Assembly (NCBI GenBank): GCA_019828545.1
Contig: JACVRA010000096.1
Span: 62,001 to 126,000 of the forward strand
DNA: 64,000 nucleotides
Direction of reading: 5' to 3'
Source of the DNA: Paracamarosporium sp. OC-R06-R3
Lineage: Eukaryota > Ascomycota > Dothideomycetes > Pleosporales > Didymosphaeriaceae
This document shows, one piece after another, positions 34,156-45,957 of the stretch. The notes under the pieces were generated by a model. That model was not told where the DNA came from. It ran no database searches and was given only the letters and a program-made list of their open reading frames with translations. The stretch's first letter is position 1; each line of letters begins with the position of its first letter. The position numbers and the translations under genes are program-made.

Positions 34156-35652
34156 TCAAAACTTCTTATCCAATTTCTTCAGGAATCCGCCAATCCCCTT
34201 CTCCAGCTTCTCCGCCCTCTTGCCCATATTGCTCTTCGCCTGCGGTGCCGGCGCCGTATGGTCCTTGATCTGCGATTCCTGCTCCGTCGGTCTGTATAGT
34301 TGCTGGTGCATGGCATACGGATCGGCGCCCGGTTGCTGCTGCGTCGTGCTGCCATACTGATACTGTGCATAGCCTCCGCCCGGCGGCGATGCCATCGGCT
34401 GATATGGTTGCGGCGCGTAGCCTGGCGACGGTATAGGAGACTGAGAAGGTGCGCCGGGCGACTGCACGCTGGGAGCGAAGCCAGGCGATCCGGGATAATT
34501 TGCGAACTGCTGTACAGGAGCCTGTCCTGCTGGTGGACCGGCCGGTGGTGGTGCGAAGGATGGAGGACTCTGTGGAGGAGGCGGGATAGACCCCACCGTG
34601 TTCGTCCTTTGAACTCCCGGTTGCTGCGGTGGTCCGGAGAATGTGGATGTTCGAGATGGCGGTCCAGGCATGTAGGGTCCTGACGTCGGTTGCGGTGCGA
34701 AAGAGGCCTGCAATGGATTTCCATACTGCTGCGAGTGTTGGTGGTCGTTCAATGCTGCTGCATTCAGGCCGGTCCCGTCCGCGGCGTCGGGGGGTGGAGG
34801 TGTTTTCTCCCGGTGGGCGATGGGTTCGGGAGCTGCTGGGGCGGCCGGGTTGTAAGCCATCGGTGCGTAGTTGGTGTTTGGATCCGCCGCTGGAGGGCTC
34901 GAGGCGGGTGCTGGAGCTGTGGGGGGACCTGGGAAGGATTGCTGGGTGCTGAGGTTGAGGCTGGGACTGCGACTCGAATGCGATATGGCCGCCCTCTCGA
35001 GCTTTGCCACCACAGGGTTCATGGCATCGCTCTTGTAGTCGGATTGCGCCGGCGCCACTTGAGGGTTTGCTACAATCTGCAGCTGTTGAGGCTGGACAAC
35101 TCGCCTCACAGAGTCCAGGAACAACGATGCGTCATCAGGCGTCCAGAAATACATATCCACCGTGTGTAGACGGTACATGTATTTGCCGTTGTTCTGCGGA
35201 TCAGGGGCGGGAAGATGCCATTGCGACATATCTTGCTGGGGACTGGAGGCCGCACTTCCATTCTGGCTGCGGAAGGCGTCTACTGTGAGAGTAAAGAGAC
35301 ACGGATGCTTGTACGTCTGTTCTATACGGATGGTATCGAGATCTGGATGGGGTCAGCGCTATTGACCCACATGGAGTACAATGCTTCAACTTACTGCCGG
35401 CAAAGGCATCCTGGTCTGGTGTCCCCGCATGGTTGGCGACCTCTATCCGGCCTGTCTGCTGCATGGGGTTGTGGTATAGATAGACATAGCTGCCTTTGTC
35501 GAAGCGGTGGTGCGGGGTCTTGTATGCAGGCGGGGACAAGTAGTAGTGGATGTCTGCGAAGCTGTGCAGGTGTCAGCCCTGGTGAAAGGTCATGTGCTTC
35601 AGCAAAGCTCTCACAGTGTCAGGAGAGATACTTCTCCTTGCTGTGGTGGCAT
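34156..35652 (-). CDS. Pro/Gln-rich protein with conserved N-terminal domain
   Basis: Three exons (35615-35652, 35395-35561, 34156-35342), introns 35562-35614 (gtgaga...gcacag) and 35343-35394 (gtaagt...catccag); 463 residues. The first about 130 residues look globular (SLLTLFADIHYYLSPPAYK, HNPMQQTGRIEVANHAGTPD, DTIRIEQTYKHPCLFTLTVD, YRLHTVDMYFWTPDDASLFL). They are followed by about 270 residues of Pro/Gln/Ala/Ser-rich disordered sequence and a basic amphipathic tail GKRAEKLEKGIGGFLKKLDK. I do not recognise a named domain; the N-terminal part has beta-strand/helix character compatible with a PH-like fold. It is transcribed divergently from the mitochondrial ribosomal protein gene. Confidence 0.75.
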
Positions 35653-36162
35653 GTTTCCGGTCCAAGTCTTCCAGCCTGGGACAGAGCCGAAGTCACGAAG
35701 TCACGCAGAGTGCAAGAAACGCAAGCAGATGTACAGGAAGCGAAGCCAGAGGCAAGATATATACTCGAACGACGACTACGACCCGCGTCACAGACAAAGA
35801 GCCAACGGCCGGGCTGGATGCTATTTTGATCGTGCTCTACGCGCCCATTTCGTGGGGTCAGCGCCAACGTGCGCCCAGAAGCTCCACGGCGCTGGCTCTG
35901 CTCTGGCTGGTCCAAGCTCCTCGCTGCCGATCCGCTGCAAGGCTGCGGACTTCCGAGAAATTTGGCCGCGCAGGGAAGACCAGCGACCTCACGCACCGCC
36001 ATCCCCATCTCGCCGCCAGTCGAGCGCCTCGACGAGCCTGCATCGTTTAACGTACATTGGGCCCACGCACCTTCCTACGCCCCAATCGCACGCGCCTCCG
36101 CGACTGCCCCTTGAGGGCGCAAATTCTCCCTTCGACTATACGAGCGACAATTTCTCGTCACC
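35653..36162. promoter_or_regulatory. Bidirectional promoter region
   Basis: 510 bp between divergent ATGs of the Pro/Gln-rich protein gene and the ribosomal protein gene. No specific site was recognised. Confidence 0.4.
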
Positions 36163-36762
36163 ATGTCTCTCGTCAACCTCGCACACGTGTGCTCGCACCT
36201 CCAGAATGCCTCCAAGGCCCGTCTGGGCCTCACATCGATACCCGTGTCCAAGATGCACGTCAATCTGATGCTCGGTCTCCAGCGCGAAGGCTTCATTTCC
36301 AGCGTAACCCTCGGCGGTGCCACACCCCCTACTCCCTTCCTGCTCCAGGATACCATCGACCCCGAAGAGCACTCAGACATGGCGCAGAAATTGGCCGCCG
36401 AGCCGTGGGCCGCGTACCCGTCTTCCTCGTCACCGTCGGGCAACTTGCTAGGAGGTCGAGAGATATTGCACGACGTGAAGGTGCCGCAAAATCCAGCACG
36501 TCGACGGCTGTGGCTGGGGCTGAAGTACTGGAACAACGAGCCGGTGCTCAAGAACATGAAGTTGGTTAGCAAGCCCACGAGAAGGATATGGTTGACGAGC
36601 GAGGATTTGGGGCGGATCACGAGGACAAGAGAGGCGGCATACGTAAAGGGCTTGACACATCCGGGAGAGTGCATGTTTTTGACTACCGACAGAGGTATTT
36701 TGGAGGCGCGAGAGTGTGTCGAGAGAAAATTAGGCGGCATGGCCCTGTGCAGAGTGTACTAG
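36163..36762 (+). CDS. MRPS8: Mitochondrial small-subunit ribosomal protein uS8m
   Basis: Intronless, 199 residues, ATG in a good context (caccatgtct). The N-terminal S8 domain (LAHVCSHLQNASKARLGLTS, VSKMHVNLMLGLQREGFISS) and C-terminal S8 domain (KLVSKPTRRIWLTSEDLGRI, FLTTDRGILEARECVERKLG, GMALCRVY) match bacterial/mitochondrial S8, which binds the central domain of small-subunit rRNA. An insertion of about 50 residues between the two lobes (including SSSSPSGNLLGG) is usual in fungal mitochondrial versions. Confidence 0.93.
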   Translation: MSLVNLAHVCSHLQNASKARLGLTSIPVSKMHVNLMLGLQREGFISSVTLGGATPPTPFLLQDTIDPEEHSDMAQKLAAEPWAAYPSSSSPSGNLLGGREILHDVKVPQNPARRRLWLGLKYWNNEPVLKNMKLVSKPTRRIWLTSEDLGRITRTREAAYVKGLTHPGECMFLTTDRGILEARECVERKLGGMALCRVY

Positions 36763-37197
36763 GAAGGATGAGATCAACAGAGAAGGCAATTGGGAAGATG
36801 TGGACGAGGCATTGCAAAGCCCACCCTGTATGTAACCAGTTTCTTCTGTAAGAGGAAGCGCACAAAGGTCGCGGCGTTCGACATGTATTGTATAGAGAGC
36901 CTTGGGGGGTACGTGATCTCTCCACATGTACAGTATGTATGATAGATTTCTGCATTCGACAGCTGACCAGCAGTTGGTCAATATCCAAATATTGACAGCT
37001 ACATTGAAAGCCCAAACATTGATCTATTTGGAACTCTTTTGTTTTGTAAGAAATGCTCGATGGCGCGCCGGCGGGTTGGCATCGGCAGGCCAGGTGGGAC
37101 AACGCCGATGCACGTCACAGCCTCACCCCACCAGTAACGTTCAGCGCAACATATCATACACTTTCTGTACCACCCACGCTGTCAAACACAAGCCAAC
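36763..37197. other. Intergenic, no gene supported
   Basis: About 435 bp holding the 3' end of MRPS8 and the promoter of RTC5. The RTC5 leader region has a CACC-rich stretch near 37125-37135. Confidence 0.5.
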
Positions 37198-39140
37198 ATG
37201 GGTCAAGGAGGATCAGCAGAAGCCCCGCATTTGACTCTCGGTATGTCTGTTTATTTCCTTTCCATCCCCTCCCCATACATTAGCATTCCGGGCATACATC
37301 ACATACACCCTGCTTACTAGCCATAGAGCAGCTCAACCACACCCTCGCGCAACGCTTTGCCCAAAAGTCCTACACGCCCCTCGAGCTCTACTGCTTCAAT
37401 TCTGTATTCCGGTCACTCGCCGACACCGAATCCGGGGTCAAGTACTGGAGCGAATCCACATTATGTCGCTTCCTCGAGCTACCCGATTCCCTCGCTGTAG
37501 GCCCCATCTTGTTCCAGATGAGCAGCTACCTTGGCGCGTTCCCATTCCCAAGCCAGGCTCCGGCAATTTTGACATATGAGGCGCTGCTCAAGGTTGTCAC
37601 GATTCTTACAGAGAGATACGGCACAGTAATCAAGAAGAGAAATAGGGAGATATGGTTGAGGGAGCTATATCGAAGCCTGGCGGTGCACGATAGAGGGTTG
37701 AGACAGGTTGATGAAGATACTGGACAAGAGAAGGATACGCAATCACAGCCTAATTCTGGTGAGAGCAAGGGCTTCGCGGTCGATGTACCAGAAGAAGGCG
37801 GGGAGGAAGACGACGAAGATGAGCTTGTCCTCGCAGCTTTGGACTCTATGGATGCAATCGAAGTGTTCAAGCACGGCGAGCACTCTGACGTCCACCACTC
37901 TATTATCCCGACAGACAACTTTTTGAAGCTTGTCGAGCTGTTGCTTCTAATTGCGCCCATTGACGCGCAGGAGAGCCTCTCTGCATTCGCAGGTGAACTA
38001 ACGGCTGAGAGGAAGAAGTTGCTCAGACAGACCGCGAGCGCCATACTCTCTTCCTTCGGCATATCCACGTCTCAGCCAGGCATCACCTACCACACATTCG
38101 ACACGGTCGTCTCATCCTGCCTCCCCTACCTTTTCAATGGCCTAAACCCCCTTTTCGAACACTTCCTCTTCGCAAAAGACTTTGACCTTTCCAAGCGCAA
38201 ACCAGGCTCATCTAGTCCAACCATCGAGAAACACCCAGTAATACCTCCACCGGAGCCTGTACTCGAGCCAGTACTTCGTGAACCAGGAGAGATTCTAGAT
38301 CTTACAACACTAAGTCAACTATCATTCTTCCTCAAGGGCAACGATCTATTTCGCCGCCTCCGCCCATTATACAGCGGCAACACACACGGCTTCAGCATGG
38401 GTTCATTCGAAAAGCAAGCCTTCCACTGGCGCGCGCCCACCATCTTGCTCGTCTCAGGCCGCCTCCTCCCAGCCGAACCATCGACCACGCGCGAGCGTGC
38501 ATTCGCAGATTCACTACCTCCAAAACGGTATCCTTCCTCCGCACCGCCCGACTCCTCATCCGACCAAACGTTCACATTCGGCGCCTTCATCCCCGCGCAA
38601 TGGAAACTCACGCACAAAGCCTGCTTCGGCGACTCGTCCACCGTCCTATTCCAACTATCACCCGTGCACAACGTGTTCAAAGCGTCGACATACAGCGAAG
38701 ACTACGTCTACTTCAATCGCCCCCCAACGCACCCCTCCGGCCTCGGTCTCGGCACGCCCGTCCCCCGCCAATCCGCCTCGTCAAGTGCTCATAGCCACTC
38801 GATAATCCGCCCGGGACCCGTGAGCCTGCATCTCGACGATGCGCTCGAGTTTGGCGTCTTCACCCACCTGTCTGAGGGCGGTGGGTCCTTCCACCCCTCG
38901 CGCCTCCCTGCGCATCGGAACAAGAACTGGCAGGACAGATTTGAAATTGATAGCCTGGAGGTCTGGGGCTGCGGCGGGGATGACGTGGCCGAGGCACAGA
39001 GGAAAGAGTGGGCGTTCCAGGAGCGCGAAGCTGAGGCGCGGCGGCGCATCAATCTGGGTTCTGGAGACATCGATGCTGATAGAGAGCTATTGAAGATGGC
39101 GGGATTGATTGGGCAAGGACGTAGTGGGGGAAGTATTTGA
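37198..39140 (+). CDS. RTC5: TLDc-domain protein Rtc5
   Basis: Exon 1 is 37198-37240, intron 37241-37326 (gtatgt...ccatag), exon 2 is 37327-39140; 618 residues. The N terminus [10 protein letters not shown] fits N-myristoylation, as for yeast Rtc5. An N-terminal EF-hand/helical region ([20 protein letters not shown]) precedes an acidic insert ([19 protein letters not shown]). The C-terminal TLDc domain spans about residues 330-570 ([75 protein letters not shown]). Yeast Rtc5 is a vacuolar TLDc protein reported to affect V-ATPase assembly. The role here is inferred from family. Confidence 0.9.
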
Positions 39141-39359
39141 GCGGTTCACGTGCATGCGCATCGATTGGCGGCAGTGAGGATCATCACAGCATCAACATTT
39201 CAGTCAAACAGACTGATGCATCATCTGGGAATTGGCTTTCGCAGGCTGTACGCTTTGGTGTTACAGAGAACCGAAAACTGGACATTCATGCTATAATTAC
39301 AGTCATAATCATGTAAGGGAAGAAGCGCGAAGATGAACAAACGGGTATCAAAGAACGGC

Positions 39360-40402
39360 TTAGCCCGAGGCCCTCCGGTGGGTATCCCAAGCCCTTGCTG
39401 CCGGTGGAGGAAGCGCAGGCACCGTCTCCCTGATAGGAGAAACGCCGCTTTCAGGTGAGCCTTTCCGTGATATTCCCTCCCCGCTCACCAACGAGCTTTT
39501 TCTTGACATGGCCGCACTGTATTCCTCCGGAGAGATCGGCGTCTCGAGTTCAAATGTACCGATGGATTTGCGCGAGAGGTCAGTAGGTGTAGGGTGCGAG
39601 GACTTCCATGCGCTGAGGGCGTCTGCCGGTGATTCGGGGAGGTGGAAGTCCTCGGCCGAGTAGTGGCGGTAGCTGAAAGGGTCCGCGTCGATACTCTGGG
39701 ATGCTTTGTGGGAAGCTTTGCGTTCGGGACATGTGGTGGGCGAGATTTCAGCCAGGGAATCTACGCGTTTGGGCCTTGTGAGGGCAGGCGGCGCTATTGA
39801 ATGGATTAGGAGTGTCGGAATATTGGTTCAGGCGACATACCTTGAGCTACATCTAATTGTCTTATCAGTGGTCTCTGGGCCATCTCTCCGTTGACACTGA
39901 GATCTGATATCCGGCGCTCGAAAGTGCGGTTATGTTGGCGGCGGGACTTCCGAGTGTGCAGCCAGAAGAAGATGCTTATGCCAACGAGAAGGGCAAAGAC
40001 GACGCCTCCGGCTGTTGCTCCTGCGATGATGGCAACATTCGGACGGTTGGATGGTGCAGCTGTCGCAGTCGAAGATGGTGAAGATGAAGATTCATTCGAT
40101 GTAGTAGTAGATGTGGTAGTAGGTACAATGCTAGATGCAACCGTAGCGGATTCAGTCCGGCGTGACAAAGTACTTGAGACCGGATCTTCCGCCGCTGGTT
40201 TTCGCCTGCCAACGTACGCAGGCCTGTTGTCTCCATAGCGAGGAAGTTTGGAGGTCGGAGGTCGGCTGTCCTCGGGGCACCCATCGGAGCATGGGTTGAT
40301 TATACAACATCCGACAAATTTGGGTCCGGAGTCGCACACATACCATGAGCCTCCGGACGGACAAGTAGAAGTGTAGTCGCGCATTGACCAGCTGGGGGGC
40401 AT
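39360..40402 (-). CDS. Single-pass membrane protein with Cys-rich ectodomain
   Basis: Exon 1 is 39841-40402, intron 39761-39840 (gtatgt...cgcgtag), exon 2 is 39360-39760; 320 residues. The short N-terminal extracellular module CPSGGSWYVCDSGPKFVGCC, then INPCSDGCP, has six Cys in a pattern (C...WYxC....FxGCC...PC..GC) that recurs in filamentous ascomycete membrane proteins. It is followed by a Ser/Thr-rich stalk, a membrane span (VAIIAGATAGGVVFALLVGI) and a basic KSRRQ stop. The cytosolic tail has Ser/Pro motifs (FELETPISPEEYSAAMSRKS). There is no classical signal peptide; the start at 40402 was chosen over 40384 and the open upstream frame without strong evidence. A surface sensor or wall-linked role is speculation. 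Confidence 0.7.
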
Positions 40403-42814
40403 GATGATCTGCTCTGTTGTCCAGGTTGCCGGATTCGAGGTTGCCCAGGCAAGACCACCTGAACATGGGATCCTCCAACTCTTTAAACCGGAACAGTGGT
40501 TCAGCCTAGAAGTGGGCAAACGCCTCTTGGATCGATCAAAACCAGCTTGTGACCTGACAGCTCTGGCGCTCTACCAGTAACAGCAAACGAGCATTATTCC
40601 AACAGCTCAGAGGAGTCATGGCGCACTGGGCTGGGGGCCAGCTGTGGGTCGCATACGCGAGACTGTACGCCTCGTGGGCGGGACGCTGAGGGTTTGTGGA
40701 TATGATGACTTGTCTGCCCCGTAAACCGCCTCTCAAAAATGGTGGAGCGCTTGAAGTCTATTCGCGAGGTCTTGGAAGCGCGCTGAGGTTGAGGCCTAAA
40801 ACGCGAGGCGTGCCTTAGCACTTTTGCCAAACCGGGTTTAGCGGGCTGGAAGTCCGATGAGTTGGCTTAGGAGGCTGAGTTCGAAGAGGGTTGTGGAAAT
40901 GAGCATATCGTAATCGATACATTTGGCAGTGTTGAGCTGCAGCCTTTTGACATTTTGTGGTGAAAAGCAACTATGGATCGTATATTGTTCGTTCTAAATC
41001 GAGTGCGTCTGTGAGCTGTTGTGGTACCTTGGAGCGACCCGAAAAATATTGCCAACCTTCTGTTCGACATTTCAAGTTTAGCATGGGCCTAATGCATCGC
41101 ATCGACTAAGCGAGAGGCTAAGTCAAGCTAAATCTCGTGAGTTGTAGACATTCTGTAACACAGGCGCGACCCTTTCATGTCCCGCGTGGGGGCTGTGAAT
41201 TGGGCTGATCGACGTGGCACGTCAGCGGCTCTGCTCATTCCGCAACACGGTCGAAATACAGCACCGAGCCGATAGTCTTTGGTGATGAACGCAGGACAGA
41301 GTGAGAAAGGATGTGGAAGAGTAAAGAGAAGAAGATTGACGTTGAATGAAGCTTAGACGAGAGAGCTAGTGCCTGACGTTCGAGTGGGTTTAGGCTGGCC
41401 GGCGACCGACAACCCGTGCACGCGCCTCACATTGACTCTTTTGTCGTGATCTGTATGGCGACATATTCATGACCGCCACCCCGCGTTTCGTCCGCTCTCA
41501 AGGCCATGGCTTGTGCAGACGCATGGCTGGCTAACGATCGCGCTGTTGGCGGCGACGCAAAACCTGACTCAACAATTTCCGCCGCAGAAGCTACCTAGAC
41601 GCGCACCATTAATTCTTCCGAATATTCCCCTCTGCTATGAACACATTGTTCTCAGCGTCAAGGCGAAGTCTCCTGATAGTATTAGTGAGAACGGCGAAGT
41701 CTAGCTTACCCTTACGCAATAGCCTACTTTAACCACCTATGTCAGCTTATCCAGGGCACTGTGACTATGACAGTCACTCTCCTTTTGGTTACCGATGCCC
41801 GCTGGAAGTTACACTTTGCTAGTGACTTGATAGATGAAATTCATCTCATTAATGCCGTAGATATTCGCACTACAGCAGATATTATCGGGTGCTATACTAT
41901 CCTGGAGGCGTTGAGGGTTATCTTCAGGTGTGTCGAGGATACATTAGCGTCTTGGTTTTCTGATGGTAAAAAATCCTGAATAAAATATGATTTTATCTAT
42001 CCGAAGTATAGCGGATGGAGTTTTGGAATACACATTTTCTCAACTCCTAGACGACACAGTTCCCCGAACATCTGGAGACACCTAACTCATGGACAACAGA
42101 TAGGTTGGCGGAAGATCTTTGTAATTTATGCGTAAGGCTAGACTCGGCTGAATCCGTTAGCATCACACTGGAACCACTAAGTATGATTTCATCATCTTCT
42201 GTTTCCCGTGACGCGTTACTGCATACTTTCCTTCTGGTCAATACCACAAATTAGTTAGGAAGCAATGACTTACATCACTTGGATACTTCATAGTTGTCTT
42301 TACTTGAACTAGGGTCTGAAATACGTTGTTAGGTAGTAGATCTGCATCCGGGTGAACAGAATGAATACGTCGAGAATGGCTACAATAACTACCAAAAATA
42401 GTACAACGTTTTAGTCGAAGAGTACTTTTTGAGAGGTTTTTGCTTGTTGAGGTACCAGCAGGGGTCTAAATTGAGGATTATGGATGTGGGATGGCTTTAT
42501 GCTAACAAGGCTAGTTGTACCAGAGTATATGGACATCGCAAAAGAAGATGGCATAGGCTGATACTGCGCGGGGGGAGATGATGGATGTTGGCACAAGCGA
42601 GAGTAGCGCTAGGAGAAGACAGTCTGTGTTTCTGAGTCATTGTCTGAATGTCACACTGCCTTCAAAAGTCATTCCCGTTCCCGTTTAGTAGATGGTCGAC
42701 TCTAGATTCGCCCGTCTCCCTTATTTAAATCTTTTCTGTCAAGCATTCCAGTTGGACCACATCCGCAGCTCTGTCGGCGTCAAACAATCGAAACGTCTAA
42801 GTCTTCCTCACAAC
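40403..42814. other. Gene-poor intergenic stretch
   Basis: About 2.4 kb. A 97-codon open stretch at 41689-41979 (HLCQLIQGTVTMTVTLLLVT...) has no recognisable domain or start context. Nothing else is supported. Confidence 0.5.
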
Positions 42815-43639
42815 TCATTCTATGAGGCTTGCTACCACTTCCTGAGCACTACCAAATCTTCCAGTCCAGCAGCCCCTGATAGTTCGACTACATTTAAACC
42901 CCTCCACATTTGGGAACTCCCCTCGAGTAAAGCGGGCTGTTACTTCATCCTCCGACAAATTACTATACGGTTCACAACCCGTCATTATGTAATACATAAC
43001 AGATCCCAACGCAAAAAGATCAGACTTCGTATTTGGTGTAGAGAGAGGATCTCGTGGAAGGAAGAAACGTGTGCTCTCCATAGCCTTTCCGTCTAACTTG
43101 CCAAACAGGGAGCCCGCAAAGTCGCAAAGCCGAAGATTATATTTGTCGTCGACTAGAAGGCTGGTGGGCTGAATATCGCAGTGAATAATGCCTTTTGAGT
43201 GAATAAATTCAACGCTCTCTGCTGCCTGTTTTACCCATCGCTCGCGTTGCAGGACGGAGACGGATTCGAAACCCTTCTCAAAAAAGTAGCGGCGGAGGTC
43301 ACCGTTGATTTCGAATCGAAATATGAGACCATGTTCATGTTTACCGCAGTACCTAACGAGCCTTTCATGGTCTCCCAATGCTTGAAGGATTTGGTCCTCG
43401 ATATCGAGGCACTTTACCGCCCAGTGATCGTCCCTGTCGAAGACATATTTAAGGATCGTTCCATCTGGGAGTAGACCTAATCTTGCTGTGTTGCCACCAG
43501 ATAAGACCTCTACGACCCCGGGAGGATGCCACGGTTCGAGATACTTCACACTTAACTGTGGACAAGATGGATCGACATGGAACTTTCCGTCCATTGGCAC
43601 AGCCGTGCCGTCGGTGAAAGTGGCTAGAGCATTTGACAT
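42815..43639 (-). CDS. Divergent fungal kinase-like protein
   Basis: Intronless, 274 residues, kinase-fold only. The beta-3 Lys is in GTILKYVFDRD (about K64). The catalytic loop is IIHCDIQPTSLLVDD (about 151-165) instead of HRDxKPxN: Arg is Cys, the loop Lys is Gln and the Mg-binding Asn is Ser. The metal-binding motif is CDFAGS (about 172-177), the form usual in a fungal-specific kinase-like family. An APE-like segment is degenerate; TKSDLFALGSVMYYIMTG is the F helix with its Asp. Activity is doubtful but not excluded because Asp155, Asp173 and a candidate Lys are present. It sits in a gene-poor accessory stretch, where such kinase-like genes are often expanded. Confidence 0.8.
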   Translation of the reverse strand: MSNALATFTDGTAVPMDGKFHVDPSCPQLSVKYLEPWHPPGVVEVLSGGNTARLGLLPDGTILKYVFDRDDHWAVKCLDIEDQILQALGDHERLVRYCGKHEHGLIFRFEINGDLRRYFFEKGFESVSVLQRERWVKQAAESVEFIHSKGIIHCDIQPTSLLVDDKYNLRLCDFAGSLFGKLDGKAMESTRFFLPRDPLSTPNTKSDLFALGSVMYYIMTGCEPYSNLSEDEVTARFTRGEFPNVEGFKCSRTIRGCWTGRFGSAQEVVASLIE

Positions 43640-45957
43640 GATGAGAGGCAGGGGTTGAAAGTAGTATTTCCCAATAGTCTTGCAACGATAGCAAATAATA
43701 TGATCTTATAGAATTGAGCTTCGTAAGAACGTGTTTCGATCGGCGACCGATGTACCGCTTGCCAAGAGATTCCATTAGTAATCCAGTCTACGTCCAAATA
43801 GAACCCTGTCTCCAGTCGTCGGATTGCAGTTCCCCGCACCGGTCAAGGGATAAAGTTCTATCAATATTTCTTGCATGCACTAGCTTAGCTCTTTTGTGCT
43901 AATTAGCCTGATTTGCACGATGCATAAAATGTGCCTCATACTCGCATTGATCTCTAGCAAATATGATGCTTGGGATTTCTAATTTAGCGCCGAGCGTCGC
44001 GCTCAGTACACAACCAGCATCTGAGAATCAACATGACGCTGTTTGTGTGCTGCAGCCTGATATATAAGCTGTTGAATAGCATCAACAAAATGATATAAGA
44101 TTAAGGCTTCGTCCTAAAGTTCTACGCCGCTGAATATTTCCGTTTCTACGTCTGTTAGACAAATTGCTTGAAGTCCTTCAATCATAATCTTATTCAACGC
44201 CACCAGTTGACGAAATAGTAAACATGTGCGAGCGTCACGTCAATACTATCGTATACACTTATGGTGATTCTAAGATTACTTACTCGATCGAACGAAGCGG
44301 AGGTTGCGAAGGAAAGTGCGCCACTGTTCCAGATAAACATATGGGATCGACCAAGGCCCCCAGACCTTGTGATGCTTGTCTTGCATGAAATAAGCTACCA
44401 ATGTGAGTCTAATACTTTTCTCAATCGAACCATGAAGCCCATTAGTATTTCTTAAGCTTTTAATGCTAACAGGTTCATCAGAGCATACAGCAAAAGTCAC
44501 GAGATTATTCGTAGGATGATCATTCATTTGTGCCGGATTTCCTGGATTCTATTACCGCAATAAGCCATGTAAAGTGGACCAATTCTACAAACTTCGACTA
44601 TTTTAGTATATCTCATGTTATGGCTTTTCCACGAGTGACAATTTGCCCAGTCTGAATTACGTACACAATTAGTACGCTTAGGACGATCATGCTTCCTAAG
44701 TGTCTATCCTAAGCGACGTGGCTTTGTGTTTGTTGGCGGCCGTAAAGTGCGAGAAGAATTCCGCTCAACGCGCAAAATTTGTCGTTCACAGCGCCTGTTC
44801 GTAAGCCCCCCAACAACTAATCACGCGCGCTCTGATAAGAGATATTAAACCGCGTAGAGAAAAGATCTCGCGGCCCTAATCCCAACTAACCTGAATCCTT
44901 TTCGTCTATTGAGGTGCCCACGATTAGTTATAGGGGTGCCTGCGAACATGCGCCGTCGTTTACCTAACAAAGTACATTACTAGAGTTCAACTCGAGGCTA
45001 AATCTCATTTCATGCTAAAAGTTCTAAACTGTATTAGGCAGCTAATAAATTCATACTCCAAACATAAATAGCGGAAATTTCTGCGAGAATTAGCAGTATA
45101 TGGTAAGATTTTCTCCTATCAATCAAGGAAGGTTGTCCTTGAGTTTTATACCCACGAAAGTTGAGATGGTAGCATAGGGTGAGTATGTGCATCCCTCATA
45201 CTCGGCGGTCTTAAGAAGGCGGGTTAAAGCTCTAGCAGTATATGTATTTAGCTGAAACATACTATAGTACTGATTCCTCGGCTAAAAAAGGCCAAAGAGG
45301 CGAAAACAGCACCGGTAATATGCGCTCAATCTAGAAGGTCAACACCCCTACAATAAACCAGATAGTTAACCCATGAGAGTGCTCGCGGATGCTGATAGCT
45401 GATTCGCTAGCTGCTACTTACAGGCCAAGCGTAGTATGGCTGTAGATGTCAAAGTTGAATGGAAACACCTTTTTACTTGGGAACGGCATTGCTCCTGAGG
45501 CTATCGTGCTTCCATCCCAGTGCTCTAACTATCCCGTTAAGTTACATCCTCGATTGAGTGCGCGAGCATCTACAAAGTTGTAAATTGAAGTCAATGGTCG
45601 TTTCCCGCACTACAGCAACTTGGGATAAGAGGATACTCGCAAGTGCTCAGGCTATGAATTGTCCTAGTACCATCAAGCCATTCCAGTGAAAATTAGTATA
45701 GCATCAATTACACTAGAAAATTTTATATGGTACCATATTTATTCGTTTTTAAATGCTAGCTATGACATGGCACTCAAATGAGCGGGAGTGCAGGGGAAGC
45801 GGTTATGATAATAACCACCTCAAGAAGCGAAAACCATATTATCAATCCCCACATTCGTCATCCCATCGCCATCACCCACTGCCCCTGCCAGTTACTCAGC
45901 TCTTTCCATCGATAATCAATCACTTAAATATCAGTGATCCCGTGCAAGAATCACCGC
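43640..45957. other. Gene-poor, moderately AT-rich stretch
   Basis: About 2.3 kb, broken in all frames, with mild AT bias. It could contain old, diverged repeat sequence, but no TIR, LTR or coding match was recognised. Confidence 0.45.

Noticed and set aside
37509..39140. RTC5 starting within the exon at 37509
   Set aside because: No ATG there. Splicing to the MGQGGS exon at 37198 keeps the frame and supplies the myristoylation start typical of the family.
41689..41979. 97-codon open stretch with hydrophobic helices
   Set aside because: No start in good context, no splice signals that extend it and no family match.
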